Below the pieces are notes generated by a model. That model was not told where the DNA came from. It did no database searches and worked only from the letters and a program-made list of their open reading frames with translations. A program made the position numbers and the translations under genes. This document shows positions 15,209 to 24,907 of a stretch of DNA of 64,000 nucleotides, in pieces. This stretch comes from Microbacterium hydrocarbonoxydans. GTDB taxonomy: Bacteria; Actinomycetota; Actinomycetes; Actinomycetales; Microbacteriaceae. Position 1 is the stretch's first letter, and the number at the start of each line of letters is the position of its first letter. The stretch lies in the NCBI RefSeq assembly GCF_904831005.1, contig NZ_LR882982.1, positions 3,348,001 through 3,412,000 on the forward strand. Direction: 5' to 3'.

Positions 15209-17860
15209 ATGCACCCCTCTCGCCCCCTCACCCGCTCGCGGGGCGCGGCTCTCGCCGGAGTTGCTCTCACAGCGGCGCTGCTGGCCGCACCGATCGCCGC
15301 GAGTGCGCAGGTCGCAGACCCGGCGCCGGTCGCCGGCGATGCGAGCGTCGCAGCCGCAGGCTCGTCGTTCTCACTCCCCGCCGGCAGTCTCGTCGCGGGC
15401 ATCACGATCGACATCGCCTACGAGACCGACGCGCCTGACCCGAAGAACTGGATCGGCTTCTACCGTGACGGCGACGTGCCTGGAGGCGAGGGAGACCTCT
15501 CGGCCTCGTGGTCGTATGCTCCCGAGGCCTCGGGCACCGTGTCGGTCGCCGCCCCCGGCACGCCGGGCACGTACACGGTGTGGTTCCTGGCGAAGGACGG
15601 ATACGAACCGCTCGCCGACAGCCAGACGGTCACGGTGACGGCGGGCGCAGCCGAGCTGACCCCGGGCGACCCCGAGGCATCGGTCGACATCGACCCCGTC
15701 AGCACGGGCCTCGCCACCGACGGCGTGCTGCTGCGCGAGGGCTTCGCAGACGGTCTGCCTGCGGGCTGGGCTGTCGATGCGGATGCGGATGCGGATGCCG
15801 TTGCTGCGGAGTATCGCGGCTGGGTGCCGACGACGCGGGCAGACTGGACAGCGGAGATCGACGAGATGCGTGCACGGTTCGCCCGCCCTCTCGGCGGTTT
15901 CTTCGTGGCCGACGCCCAGCAGTCCGGTGCTGCTCCCTTCTCATCGACTCTCACCAGCGCACCCGTCGACGTCGAGTTCCTGCGCTCGCTGCGACTGTCG
16001 TTCGACAGCCATTACCGAGGCGCGGCCGGGCAGACCGGCCTGGTGCGGGCGAGTTTCGACGGCGGAGAGTGGACCGAGCTGCTGCGCCTCGATTCGGCAT
16101 CCGTCACCGACGACTACGACCCGCTGCAGCTCAACTACATGCAGGACATCGCTGTCGACGTTCCGGCCGACGCGACCGAGGTGCGCTTCCAATGGCAGCT
16201 CGATGCTTCGGGCGAGGGGTCGAGGTACTGGGCGATCGACTCGGTCGCGGTGCACCAGGGCGAACTCGTCGAGGCCGAGACCCCGACGCGGCTGTGGACG
16301 GTGTCGGACATCCAGGGACATCCGCACGACTTCGAGCACGGTCTCAACGATCTGAGCACCCTCGCACCGGATCCCGCAGGCCTGCTGATCGTCGGCGACC
16401 TCGTGAACTCGGGTACCGAGAGCGAGTGGAGCGAGATCTACGACGTCATGGACGACACGATCGGCATCCGGCCCGACACCACGGTCTCGTCGATGGGCAA
16501 CCACGAGCGATACGCGAGCGGCGGCTTCGCGGCCAACTTCGAACGCTTCCTCGCCTTCGCCGGACGTGACAAGGCCTACGGCGAGTACGTGCTGAGCGGT
16601 GCCGGCGGGGACGTACCCGTGATCACCATCGGCCAGGAGATCAGCGGCCCCTCCGACGTCGCGATGACGGACGAACAGGTCGAGTTCCTCGAACAGCGTC
16701 TCGCCTATTGGACGGCGCAGGGCTCCCAGGTGATCGTCAACACGCACTTCCCGCTCGGTGACACCGTCTCGGCCTCGTGGATCCCCTGGTACCACGACCA
16801 CCACCTCATGAACGACCGTCTCACGAGCATCCTCGGCAACTATCCGAATGCCGTCGTGTTCAGCGGGCACACGCACTACCCGGCGTCGCTCGGCGACTGG
16901 GCCGTGCAGCGGCGTACGGCCGACGGGCACCCCGACGGCTTCTGGGCGGTCAACACGGTGGCGATGCACGTCGGCTGGGATGCACGCGGCGAGAACACCG
17001 ACGGCATCGGCGAGGTGACGATCGGCGATGTGAACAACGGACTCGTCGTGGAGTCGTACGGTGACCGTCTCGTGGTGAAGGCCTACGACTTCTTCACCGA
17101 CCGACAGATCCGCGAGGTGACGATCCGCAACCCGCTCGCACCGTACGCTGCAGATGTCGTTCCCGCCGAGGACCGGCCCGCCGACTACAGCGCGGTCGAC
17201 GCCGAGCTGCAGCGGGTGCCGGCCGACCTCGATCGGTTCACGCCCGAGAGCGTCGAGCCGCTGAACCGTGCGATCGCTGCCGTCGAACGAGACCTGACCG
17301 CCGCGGATCAGGCGGAGGTGGATGCGATGGCCGCCGCCCTGCGCACCGCGATCGACGGGCTCGTGCCGGTGGACGAGACCCCGGGTGCGGGTGCGGGTGC
17401 TGACGGCGGTACGGGCGCGGGTGCGGGTGCTGACGGTGCGGGTGCCGACGGTGGTACAGGTGCCGGTGCTGACGGTGCTGGTGCTGACGCGGGTGCGGGT
17501 GCCGACGGCGGTGCGGGTGCCGGTGCTGACGGCGGTTCGGGTGCCGGTACTGACGCGGGTGCCGGTGCTGACGGTGCGGGTGCTGGTACTGACGCGGGTG
17601 CCGACGGCGGTACGGGCGCGGGTGCGGGTGCTGATGGCGGCGCCGCGGGTGCCGGTGACGCCGGTGCGGCAACGGCGTCCGCGGGCGGCGCCGGCCAAGG
17701 AGGAGGCAGCGGACCCGATGACGCGGTCGTGGATCCTGACGGCAGCGATCTCGCCGTCACCGGAGCCGACCCCGGCCTGACCTGGATCGTGGCGCTGGGC
17801 ATGATCGCGCTCGGCGGCGGCCTGGTCGTGCTGCGTCGGATCCGCGCGCGGAGGTCCTGA
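15209..17860 (+). CDS. Secreted, wall-anchored calcineurin-like phosphoesterase with GAG/D repeats
   Basis: 883-aa exported protein. A signal peptide covers residues 1-35 (cut near AASAQ), followed by a beta-sandwich module (35-135) and a second jelly-roll-like module (170-350). A metallophosphoesterase domain spans about 360-620: SDIQGH, GDLVNSG, SMGNHE, NTHFPLG and GHTH supply the dimetal ligands. A helical FIVAR-like module lies at 655-720, then about 90 residues of Gly/Ala/Asp repeats, then LAVTG near residue 847, a hydrophobic segment and a basic tail. That end is a class E-type sortase signal, so the enzyme is probably covalently bound to the wall. Start chosen at the ATG before the signal peptide with GGAAGGACG upstream. 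A strong hairpin follows the stop. Confidence 0.9.
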   Translation: MHPSRPLTRSRGAALAGVALTAALLAAPIAASAQVADPAPVAGDASVAAAGSSFSLPAGSLVAGITIDIAYETDAPDPKNWIGFYRDGDVPGGEGDLSASWSYAPEASGTVSVAAPGTPGTYTVWFLAKDGYEPLADSQTVTVTAGAAELTPGDPEASVDIDPVSTGLATDGVLLREGFADGLPAGWAVDADADADAVAAEYRGWVPTTRADWTAEIDEMRARFARPLGGFFVADAQQSGAAPFSSTLTSAPVDVEFLRSLRLSFDSHYRGAAGQTGLVRASFDGGEWTELLRLDSASVTDDYDPLQLNYMQDIAVDVPADATEVRFQWQLDASGEGSRYWAIDSVAVHQGELVEAETPTRLWTVSDIQGHPHDFEHGLNDLSTLAPDPAGLLIVGDLVNSGTESEWSEIYDVMDDTIGIRPDTTVSSMGNHERYASGGFAANFERFLAFAGRDKAYGEYVLSGAGGDVPVITIGQEISGPSDVAMTDEQVEFLEQRLAYWTAQGSQVIVNTHFPLGDTVSASWIPWYHDHHLMNDRLTSILGNYPNAVVFSGHTHYPASLGDWAVQRRTADGHPDGFWAVNTVAMHVGWDARGENTDGIGEVTIGDVNNGLVVESYGDRLVVKAYDFFTDRQIREVTIRNPLAPYAADVVPAEDRPADYSAVDAELQRVPADLDRFTPESVEPLNRAIAAVERDLTAADQAEVDAMAAALRTAIDGLVPVDETPGAGAGADGGTGAGAGADGAGADGGTGAGADGAGADAGAGADGGAGAGADGGSGAGTDAGAGADGAGAGTDAGADGGTGAGAGADGGAAGAGDAGAATASAGGAGQGGGSGPDDAVVDPDGSDLAVTGADPGLTWIVALGMIALGGGLVVLRRIRARRS
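17383..17668 (+). repeat. Coding tandem repeat of GGTGCGGGTGC / GACGGCGG units
   Basis: Imperfect 12-24-bp repeats such as GGTGCGGGTGCTGACGGCGG follow one another without frameshift and encode Gly-Ala-Gly-Ala-Asp-Gly. This forms a flexible spacer between the catalytic part and the anchor of the phosphoesterase. Length is expected to vary between strains. Confidence 0.85.
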
Positions 17861-17879
17861 CCGCATCCGCAGAGCAGGA

Positions 17880-17934
17880 GATCTCACGCAGCGAAGGACC
17901 CGATGCAGGATTCGGTCCTTCGCTGCGTGAGATC
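17880..17934. terminator. Bidirectional terminator with a 21-bp perfect stem
   Basis: Bases 17880-17900 (starting GATCTCACGCAG) are the exact reverse complement of 17914-17934, with a 13-base loop. It lies between convergent genes (phosphoesterase ending 17860, Lhr ending 17970) and so can end both transcripts. Confidence 0.85.
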
Positions 17935-17969
17935 ACCTTCTGAGGAGTCGCCTCGGACTCCCGCTCGCG

Positions 17970-20900
17970 TCAGATCGCTTTTCGCAGGGTGTACCCGCGC
18001 GGGGTGGCGACGAACCCGGCCTCCTGCAGCGCCAGCGCGAGGTCGGTGCCGTAGACGCCTTCGCCGTTCACCTTCTCGACGGTGAGCGTGTCGAGTCGGC
18101 GGGCACGCGCCGTCGCAGCGAGATCGGATGCCGCGGCGCGGAGCACGTCGGCGTCGTCGGTGAAGCACAGCACCGTGCGGCCCCCGCGCTCGAGATACAG
18201 CACGAGCGAGCCGTCGACGAGCACGACCAGCCCACCGGCCTTGCGCCCCGGGCGATGCGAGACGTCGTCGCGCCGCGGCCACCCGAGCGCCGCGCCATAG
18301 GGATTCGCGGGATCCGTCGCCGCCAGAGTCACGGCGGCACGCGGCGGCGGGTCGGCGAGGCCTGCGAACGTGCGCAGTCGGTCGACCGTCGCCGATGCGG
18401 CGAACTGCGCGGCGCCGAGCCGCTCGATCACATAGCCGCGCCGGCAGTGACCAGCCTCCTCGAAACCCGCGAGCACTCGATACGCCTGTGCGAAACCTCC
18501 GGGCACGCCCTCAGCCTGCACGGCACCGCGCGTCACCACGCCGTACCGGTCGAGCAGCAGCCCGGCTGTGACGGTCGCGCGCCGTGCGGCATCCGTCTCG
18601 ACCGAGGGCAGCAGTGACCATCGCCCGCCCATCGAGGTCGGTCGCGGAGCGGTGCGGGTCAGCGACATCCCGCGATACGTGCGGGCTCGAGGGGCGCGTC
18701 GGGTGACGCGGTGCGCCTGGGATCCGCCCGCCAGCAGCGACCGGATCGGTGAGAACGTGTCGTTCGTCACCCTGCCCGCCCAGGTGAGTGACCAGAGTGC
18801 TTCCAGCACCGACTGCTCGTTCTCGGCACCGGTCATCTCTTTCAGCTGCGAGGCGAAGTAGGCGCCTCCCGCCTCGAGGGCGGTCAGCACGCGCGACTCG
18901 AGCGAGTCGGCGGCGATCTCGTCGTCGGGCTCGGGCAGAGTGAAGGGCGCGAGATCGGCTGGATGCAGCGACACCCATCCGTCACGACCGGGAAGCGTGC
19001 CGTGCCCCGACCAGATCACCTCGCCTGCGGCGGTCAGCTCGTCGAGCAGCGCCGGCGAGTAGTCGCGCACGCGCGAGGGGAGCACGAGAGACTCCCACGC
19101 GCTCGCGGGGATGGGCACACCGGCGAACTGCTCTATGACCGTGAGCACGCCGTCGAGCCCTTCGAGGGGGCGGCTGAGATGCTGCCACTCCGGCAGGAAG
19201 CGTGCGTAGGCCTCCGGCGACACCGGCTCGACACTGCCTCGGATGGCGGCGAGCGAGCGCATGCGCAGACGCCGCAGCACCTCGGTGTCGCACCACTCCG
19301 TCTCGTTCGCCGACCCCGAGGCCTCGGGCAGGAAGTATCCGCTGGTCAGGCGCCCGGCATGCTCGAGGCGTTGCAGGGTGTGGCGGGCGACCGCTGCGCC
19401 GATGCCGAAGCGGGTCGCCACCGCGTCGGTCGTGAAGGGGCCGTGCGTGCGGGCGTATCGCGCGATGAGATCGCCGAGCGGGTCGGCGAGCGGCTCGAGG
19501 AACGCGACCGGGATGCCGGTGGGAAGCGCCGCGCCGAGGGCATCCCGCAGGCGGCCCGCGTCTTCGATCGCTGCGACGCGGGTGGTGCCCGCGACCGTCA
19601 CCGGAATCGCACGGCGCGCCGCGATCAGGGCATCCAGGTGCTCGGCGGCGATGCCCGTCTCGGGGTCGAGGCGCTCCGCGATCTCGTCCGCATCCATCGG
19701 CCCGAGCATGCGCAGCAGATCTGCCACTCCCTCGAGGCCCCGCGCGTGCCGCTCGGGGTCGAGTCGCTGGGCCTCGCGCTCGAACTGGGCGATGACGGCG
19801 GGATCGAGCAGTTCACGGAGCTCGACCGTGCCGAGCAGTTCGCCCAGCAGAGCCGGGTCCACCGAGAGTGCGGCCGCCCGGCGCTCGGCCAGGGGCGAGT
19901 CGCCCTCGTACATGAACGCGCCGACGTAGCCGAACAGCAGGTCGCGTGCGTAGGGGGAGGGCTGCGACGGCTGGGTCTCGACCAGTCGGATGCGTCGGTC
20001 GGCGATCGACATCGCCAGTCTGCGCAGCGAAGGCAGGTCGTAGACGTCTTGAAGAACCTCGCGCAGAGTCTCGAGGATGACCGGGAACGTCGGATGCCGT
20101 CGTGCGACCTCGAGCAGCTGGGCCGATCGCTGACGCTGCTGCCACAGCGGCGTGCGGCGGTTGGGGTTCGTGCGCGGCATCAGCAGCGCGCGAGCGGCGC
20201 ACTCGCGGAACCGGGAGGCGAACAGCGCCGAGCCTCCGACCTCCTGCGTCACGAGCTGCTCGAGCTCGTCGGGGTCGAAGACGAACAGCTCGGCACCCGG
20301 CGGCTCGGCCTCGGCATCCGGGATGCGCACGATGATGCCGTCGTCGCTCGCGACAGCCGATCCCTCGACGCCGAGACGCTCTCGCACGCGGGCGTTGATC
20401 GCCAGCGCCCACGGCGCGTGCACCTTCATGCCGTAGGGCGAGTGCAGGATCACCCGCCAGTCGCCCACCTCGTCGTGACCGCGCTCCACCGTGAGGGTGC
20501 GGTCGGTGGGCAGCGTGCCGGTCGCCTCGCGCTGCTCGGTGAGATGCGCCATCAGGTTCATGCGCGCCTGCTCGTCGAGTCCTGCCTCGATCAGTCGCTG
20601 CGCGGCCTTCTCGGGAGTCGCGGCCGCCACCTCTCGCGAGAACTTCCCGAGGGCCTCGCCGAGCTCGAACGGGCGGCCGATGCCGTCGCCGTGCCAGAAC
20701 GGCACCTTGCCGGGCTGCCCGTAGGCCGGGATGACGTTGACGCGGTCGTGCGTGATCTCGGCGATGCGCCAGCTGGTGGTGCCGAGCGTGAACACGTCGC
20801 CCACGCGGGACTCGTAGACCATCTCCTCGTCGAGCTCGCCGACGCGAGCGCCGGTCGTCTCGCCGGCGACGAACACACCGAACAGGCCGCGGTCGGGGAT

Positions 20901-22544
20901 CGTGCCGCCGCTCGTGACGGCGATGCGCTGCGCACCCGGACGACCGGTCAGCGTACCCGCGTCCCTGTCCCACACCAGCCGGGGGCGCAACTCGGCGAAC
21001 TCGTCGGAGGGAAAGCGACCGGCGAGCAGATCGAGCGTAGCCTCGTAGGCCGATCGGGGGAGCGATTGGAAGGGCGCCGACCGCCGGACGGTCTCGAACC
21101 ACTCCTCGACGCTGATGGCTCCCAGCGCGCTGGCTGCCACGGTCTGCTGCGCGAGGATGTCGAGCGGATTGCGCGGCACCTGGATCGCCTCGATCTTGCC
21201 CGCCAGCATCCGCTCGGTGACGATCGCCGTATGCAGCACGTCACCGCGGTGCTTGGGGAAGAGGGCCGCGCGGCTGATCTCGCCCACCTGGTGTCCGGCG
21301 CGACCGACGCGCTGCAGTCCGGACGCGGCAGACGGCGGCGCCTCGACCTGGATCACCAGGTCGACCGCACCCATGTCGATGCCGAGTTCGAGGCTGCTCG
21401 TCGCGACGACGCAGCGCAGCACTCCGGATTTGAGTTCCTCCTCGACCTGAGCGCGCTGCTCCTTCGACACCGATCCGTGGTGCGCCTTGGCGAGCACGGG
21501 ATCGGCTCCGGCGGTCGCGCCCGCCTGCGCCATCATCGCCGCCGGCACCGAGGAATCGGGAAGGGCGAGCCCGATGCGCTCGGAGTAGATCTCGTTCAGA
21601 CGCCCGGTGAGGCGCTCGGCCAGGCGTCGTGAGTTCGAGAACACGATGGTCGACTTGTTCTGCAGGATGCGGTCGACGATCGCCTCTTCCACATGGGGCC
21701 AGACCGAACCCGTGACCTCGGTGTACTCGGCGTCGACGGCATCGCCCGTCTCTTTCGGGGCTCCGGGCGGAGGAGGCGGATTCGTCATGTCGTCCATCGG
21801 CACGACGACCCCGAGCTCGAACGTCTTCGACGCCGGCGGTGCGACGATCTCGACAGGAGCGGCACCGCCGAGGAACCGTGCGACCTCGTCTATCGGTCGC
21901 ACGGTCGCCGACAGTCCGATGCGCTGGGCGGCCTCGTCATGGCCGTGCGAGCGCCGCAGAGCGTCGAGCCGTTCGAGGCTCACGGCGAGATGCGCACCGC
22001 GCTTGGTCGCGGCCACCGCGTGCACCTCGTCGATGATCACCGTGTGCACGTCGCGCAGAGTCTCGCCCGCGCGGCTGGTGAGCATGAGGTACAGCGACTC
22101 GGGGGTCGTGATGAGGATGTCGGGCGGGTCGGAGACGAGCTTGCGTCGATCGCTCGAGGTGGTGTCGCCCGATCGCACGCCGACCGTGACGGCGGGTGGC
22201 TCGAGACCCAGGCGGCGCGCGGACTGCCCGATGCCGATGAGCGGGGAGCGCAGGTTGCGCTCGACGTCGACGCCGAGCGCTTTCAGCGGTGAGATGTAGA
22301 GGATGCGGGTGCGCGAGGCATCCTTGCCCTGTGCGGGACTCTCGGTGCGCTCGCGGAACACGCTGTCGATCGCCCAGAGGAACGCCGAGAGCGTCTTGCC
22401 CGAGCCCGTGGGTGCGACGACGAGCGCATGCTTTCCGGCTGAGATCGCGTTCCAGGCGCCGGCCTGAGCGGGCGTGGGTTCGGGAAAGGCACCCCGGAAC
22501 CAGTCCTGTGTGGCGGGGGTGAAGCGGTCGAGCACGTCGCTCAT
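17970..22544 (-). CDS. lhr: Lhr-type superfamily 2 ATP-dependent DNA helicase
   Basis: 1524-aa large helicase of normal length for Lhr, a 3'-5' DNA/RNA-DNA hybrid translocase implicated in repair. Motifs run in order: APTGSGKT (Walker A), IIDEVHAV (Walker B), LSATVRPID (III), VFSNSRRLAERL, SLELGIDMG (V), QRVGRAGHQ (VI). These are followed by the Lhr-specific winged-helix and core regions and the long C-terminal extension. The ATG at 22544 is directly after GGAGGG, too close for a ribosome site, but it is six bases after GATGAT, so a leaderless start fits. The fourth codon, a GTG, is an alternative start that GGAGGG could serve. Confidence 0.93.
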   Translation of the reverse strand: MSDVLDRFTPATQDWFRGAFPEPTPAQAGAWNAISAGKHALVVAPTGSGKTLSAFLWAIDSVFRERTESPAQGKDASRTRILYISPLKALGVDVERNLRSPLIGIGQSARRLGLEPPAVTVGVRSGDTTSSDRRKLVSDPPDILITTPESLYLMLTSRAGETLRDVHTVIIDEVHAVAATKRGAHLAVSLERLDALRRSHGHDEAAQRIGLSATVRPIDEVARFLGGAAPVEIVAPPASKTFELGVVVPMDDMTNPPPPPGAPKETGDAVDAEYTEVTGSVWPHVEEAIVDRILQNKSTIVFSNSRRLAERLTGRLNEIYSERIGLALPDSSVPAAMMAQAGATAGADPVLAKAHHGSVSKEQRAQVEEELKSGVLRCVVATSSLELGIDMGAVDLVIQVEAPPSAASGLQRVGRAGHQVGEISRAALFPKHRGDVLHTAIVTERMLAGKIEAIQVPRNPLDILAQQTVAASALGAISVEEWFETVRRSAPFQSLPRSAYEATLDLLAGRFPSDEFAELRPRLVWDRDAGTLTGRPGAQRIAVTSGGTIPDRGLFGVFVAGETTGARVGELDEEMVYESRVGDVFTLGTTSWRIAEITHDRVNVIPAYGQPGKVPFWHGDGIGRPFELGEALGKFSREVAAATPEKAAQRLIEAGLDEQARMNLMAHLTEQREATGTLPTDRTLTVERGHDEVGDWRVILHSPYGMKVHAPWALAINARVRERLGVEGSAVASDDGIIVRIPDAEAEPPGAELFVFDPDELEQLVTQEVGGSALFASRFRECAARALLMPRTNPNRRTPLWQQRQRSAQLLEVARRHPTFPVILETLREVLQDVYDLPSLRRLAMSIADRRIRLVETQPSQPSPYARDLLFGYVGAFMYEGDSPLAERRAAALSVDPALLGELLGTVELRELLDPAVIAQFEREAQRLDPERHARGLEGVADLLRMLGPMDADEIAERLDPETGIAAEHLDALIAARRAIPVTVAGTTRVAAIEDAGRLRDALGAALPTGIPVAFLEPLADPLGDLIARYARTHGPFTTDAVATRFGIGAAVARHTLQRLEHAGRLTSGYFLPEASGSANETEWCDTEVLRRLRMRSLAAIRGSVEPVSPEAYARFLPEWQHLSRPLEGLDGVLTVIEQFAGVPIPASAWESLVLPSRVRDYSPALLDELTAAGEVIWSGHGTLPGRDGWVSLHPADLAPFTLPEPDDEIAADSLESRVLTALEAGGAYFASQLKEMTGAENEQSVLEALWSLTWAGRVTNDTFSPIRSLLAGGSQAHRVTRRAPRARTYRGMSLTRTAPRPTSMGGRWSLLPSVETDAARRATVTAGLLLDRYGVVTRGAVQAEGVPGGFAQAYRVLAGFEEAGHCRRGYVIERLGAAQFAASATVDRLRTFAGLADPPPRAAVTLAATDPANPYGAALGWPRRDDVSHRPGRKAGGLVVLVDGSLVLYLERGGRTVLCFTDDADVLRAAASDLAATARARRLDTLTVEKVNGEGVYGTDLALALQEAGFVATPRGYTLRKAI

Positions 22545-22550
22545 CCCTCC

Positions 22551-22556
22551 ATCATC
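22551..22556 (-). promoter_or_regulatory. -10 element GATGAT for lhr
   Basis: GATGAT on the minus strand ends six bases before ATG 22544. Confidence 0.35.
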
Positions 22557-22613
22557 ACCTGTGCCACCGACATCGGGGTCGCCATTGTCCGACGGGGGCA
22601 GCATGCTGTACGC

Positions 22614-23024
22614 ATGACTGCGCACAGCACGAACTACCTGAGCACCTTCATCGAGGTCGCCGAGGACTGCCCGGTCGATCATGCCGAAGAGCCCCCGGCG
22701 GGTGAGAAGCCCACGATCGCGGCGCTGCACTATCGCCTGATCGACGAAGCGCCGTACGCGCGCACGTCGGACGACGTGATCTTCACGACCCATGCGCTGC
22801 GCAACGGGATCGATCCGGATGACGAGGAGGCCCGGGCGGCGTTCTTCTCGAAGGGGCAGCCCTGCCTGCGCTCGTCGCCGCTGGGCAAACGGTACGGCTG
22901 GGGGATCGCGCACGACGCCGAGGGGCGGGTGGCGCTGGTGCCACGGGAGTCGGAGGACTACGCGCTGCGGGCCGCCGACCCCGCGATCACCCATACGCGG
23001 GCGATGCGGAGTCGGCGAGCCTGA
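22614..23024 (+). CDS. DUF6157 family protein
   Basis: 136-aa soluble protein that matches the DUF6157 family over its whole length: NYLSTFIEVAEDCP at the start, YARTSDDVIF, FFSKGQPCLRSSPLGKRYGWG in the middle, and a basic end TRAMRSRRA. Function unknown; the family is widespread and single-domain. It is divergent from lhr with 69 bp between the starts. CATGCT six bases upstream of the ATG may be the -10. The stop is 2 bp from the end of the convergent ABC-F gene. Confidence 0.85.
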   Translation: MTAHSTNYLSTFIEVAEDCPVDHAEEPPAGEKPTIAALHYRLIDEAPYARTSDDVIFTTHALRNGIDPDDEEARAAFFSKGQPCLRSSPLGKRYGWGIAHDAEGRVALVPRESEDYALRAADPAITHTRAMRSRRA

Positions 23025-23026
23025 TC

Positions 23027-24643
23027 TCAGACTGCGGTGATAGATCCGTCAGGCTGGATCTCGAGAGTGAGATCGAGATCGAGCCTGGCGAGGAACGCGT
23101 CGTCGTGACTCACGACGAGCACGGCCCCGCGATAGGCGCGCAGCGCCTCGACCAGCTGATCGACGGTGTCGATGTCGAGGTTGTTCGTCGGCTCGTCCAG
23201 CACCACGAGATGCGGGGCGGGGTCCGACAGCAGCAGTGTCGCCAGCGCCACTCTGAAGCGCTCGCCGCCTGACAGCGCCGACACCGGCCGTTCAGCCGTG
23301 GCGCCTCTGATCAAGAACCTCGCGAGTCGGTTGCGCAGCTCCTTCTCGGGCACCTGCGGTGCGGCATCCGCGATGTTCTCGAAGACCGATAGATCGTCAT
23401 CGAGCCCGTCGACCCGCTGCGGGAGGTACCCGATGCGGTCGGTGAGCGCTGTCGTCGTCAGCCTCGGCCGTTCCGCATCCCGCACAGACTCCTCCGCACC
23501 TCCCACCAGCCGTTCCAGCAGCGTCGTCTTGCCCGCGCCGTTGCGTCCGATGAGAGCGACGCGCTCAGGCCCCTGGAGGACCCATGACCTCTCGCCGTCG
23601 CCGATCGTCGCGATCCGGCGGCTGCGCGAGACCTGCGGGTCGGGGAGCTCGATCTTCATCGATGCGTCGGAGCGGAGTCGTCTTCCCGCGTCGTCGAGGG
23701 CCGCGCGAGCAGCATCCTCCTTCGCTCCGACCTCGGTGCGCAGCCGGCCGGCCGACACCTCGGCGGCCATCTTGCGGCCGTGCGCGACGATCTTCGGAAC
23801 GCGCTTCTCGATCTCGGCCCTCTTGGCCGTGCGGGTGCGGTGGGCGAGCTTGACCTCCGCCTCGATGCGCTGACGCTTCTCCTTGCGGAACTCCTGCTTG
23901 GCAGTGACCTCGGCCTGTCGCGCGGCGTCCTGCTCGGCGTCCAGCCATGCACTCCACTCGGAATACGGGCCGCCGAAGACGCTGAGCGTCTGGGCATACA
24001 GCTCGGCCGTGTCGTCCATGAGCTCCAGCAGCGACAGGTCGTGACTGACCACGATGAGCGTGCCCTTCCATGACCTGACCATCGTCGCGAGTGCGGCGCG
24101 CGCGTCGCGGTCGAGATTGTTGGTCGGCTCGTCGAGCAGGGTGATCGCCGCGCGTCGCAGGCGGATGCCGGCGATCGCGACGAGCACCGCCTCGCCACCC
24201 GAGAGTTCGCCGACCCTGCGGTCGAGGAACTCGGGTGCCAGGCCCGCGTCGGCGAGAGACATCGCCGCACGTGCCTCGATGTCCCAGTCGTCTCCGACCG
24301 CGTCGAAGTGCGCGGGATCGACGTCGCCTGCGCCGATGGCGCGCACGGCGTCGAGGGCGTCGGCGACTCCGAGCAGATCGGCGACTCGGCGGTCGACGTC
24401 GAGAGTGAGCTGCTGCGGCAGGTAGGCGACCTCACCGGTCGCCGTGACGGAGCCGGAGGTCGGGGTCAGCTCGCCGGCGATCAGCCTCAGCAGGGTGGAC
24501 TTGCCGGCGCCGTTGCGGCCGACGAGGCCGGTGCGACCCGAGCCGAAAGACCCCGAGACGGAATCGAGCGCGCTCGCCCCGTCGGGCCAGGTGAAGGTGA
24601 GACGGTCGAGCGTGACCGATGGATGAAGAACGGGGACTGACAT
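23027..24643 (-). CDS. ABC-F ATPase, probable antibiotic-resistance ribosome protection protein
   Basis: 538-aa soluble protein with two ABC domains and no membrane part. Walker A motifs are GRNGAGKST and GRNGAGKTT, signatures ELSGGEAVL and ALSGGERFR, and Walker [11 protein letters not shown] and [10 protein letters not shown]. The interdomain linker (about 245-330) is a long charged coiled coil ([17 protein letters not shown]), the part that reaches into the ribosome in Msr/Vga/TlrC-type proteins. A housekeeping EttA-like role cannot be excluded. Start at MSVPVL with AGGAG upstream. The upstream 36 nt can fold so that the ribosome site lies in a bulge, suggesting translational control. Confidence 0.88.
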   Translation of the reverse strand: MSVPVLHPSVTLDRLTFTWPDGASALDSVSGSFGSGRTGLVGRNGAGKSTLLRLIAGELTPTSGSVTATGEVAYLPQQLTLDVDRRVADLLGVADALDAVRAIGAGDVDPAHFDAVGDDWDIEARAAMSLADAGLAPEFLDRRVGELSGGEAVLVAIAGIRLRRAAITLLDEPTNNLDRDARAALATMVRSWKGTLIVVSHDLSLLELMDDTAELYAQTLSVFGGPYSEWSAWLDAEQDAARQAEVTAKQEFRKEKRQRIEAEVKLAHRTRTAKRAEIEKRVPKIVAHGRKMAAEVSAGRLRTEVGAKEDAARAALDDAGRRLRSDASMKIELPDPQVSRSRRIATIGDGERSWVLQGPERVALIGRNGAGKTTLLERLVGGAEESVRDAERPRLTTTALTDRIGYLPQRVDGLDDDLSVFENIADAAPQVPEKELRNRLARFLIRGATAERPVSALSGGERFRVALATLLLSDPAPHLVVLDEPTNNLDIDTVDQLVEALRAYRGAVLVVSHDDAFLARLDLDLTLEIQPDGSITAV

Positions 24644-24679
24644 GGTGTCTCCTGTCGAGTGCGGGGGTGCACTGACACC
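24644..24679 (-). promoter_or_regulatory. Hairpin in the ABC-F leader enclosing the ribosome site
   Basis: On the minus strand GGTGTC-AGTGC pairs with GCACT and GACACC, the last six bases before the ATG. The unpaired eight bases CGACAGGA between the two right-hand segments carry the ribosome site. Further upstream, GCCGTC/GACGGC, TCCCG/CGGGA and CCGCTC/GAGCGG offer competing stems. A drug-responsive leader is possible. Confidence 0.35.
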
Positions 24680-24907
24680 GCTCGCCCGACACGTCCCGTC
24701 TGAGCGGGAGGCCGTCACGGAGGACGGCGGGCGATGATGGTCTGCCGTGGAGTCGGCGATCGTCGGGTCAGCGCGCGGAAAGATGAGCGCGGAGGCGACG
24801 GATCAGATCAATGGACTTCCAGACACGGCGGACAGGACTCCACGACGATACCCGGGCGTGTCGGAGTTTCGCAACCCCGGGCGTGTCGCGCGTGGCCGCG
24901 GTGCCGA

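Noticed and set aside
15941..17887. A 648-codon minus-strand frame opposite the phosphoesterase
   Set aside because: Shadow frame: Arg/His/Thr repeats arise from the complementary reading of the GAG/D tract, and the plus-strand gene has full motifs.
18963..21632. An 889-codon open frame on the plus strand opposite lhr
   Set aside because: It is antisense to a well-conserved helicase, has the Arg/Gly/Asp/Glu-rich composition of high-GC shadow frames, and has no domain or ribosome site.
23027..24643. An ABC transporter ATPase of a permease system
   Set aside because: Two ABC domains with a charged linker and no permease nearby mark it as ABC-F.
24855..24895. Two copies of CCGGGCGTGTCG as an operator
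   Set aside because: Only 12 bp, about 24 bases apart, and not at the start of either flanking gene; chance is likely at this G+C.
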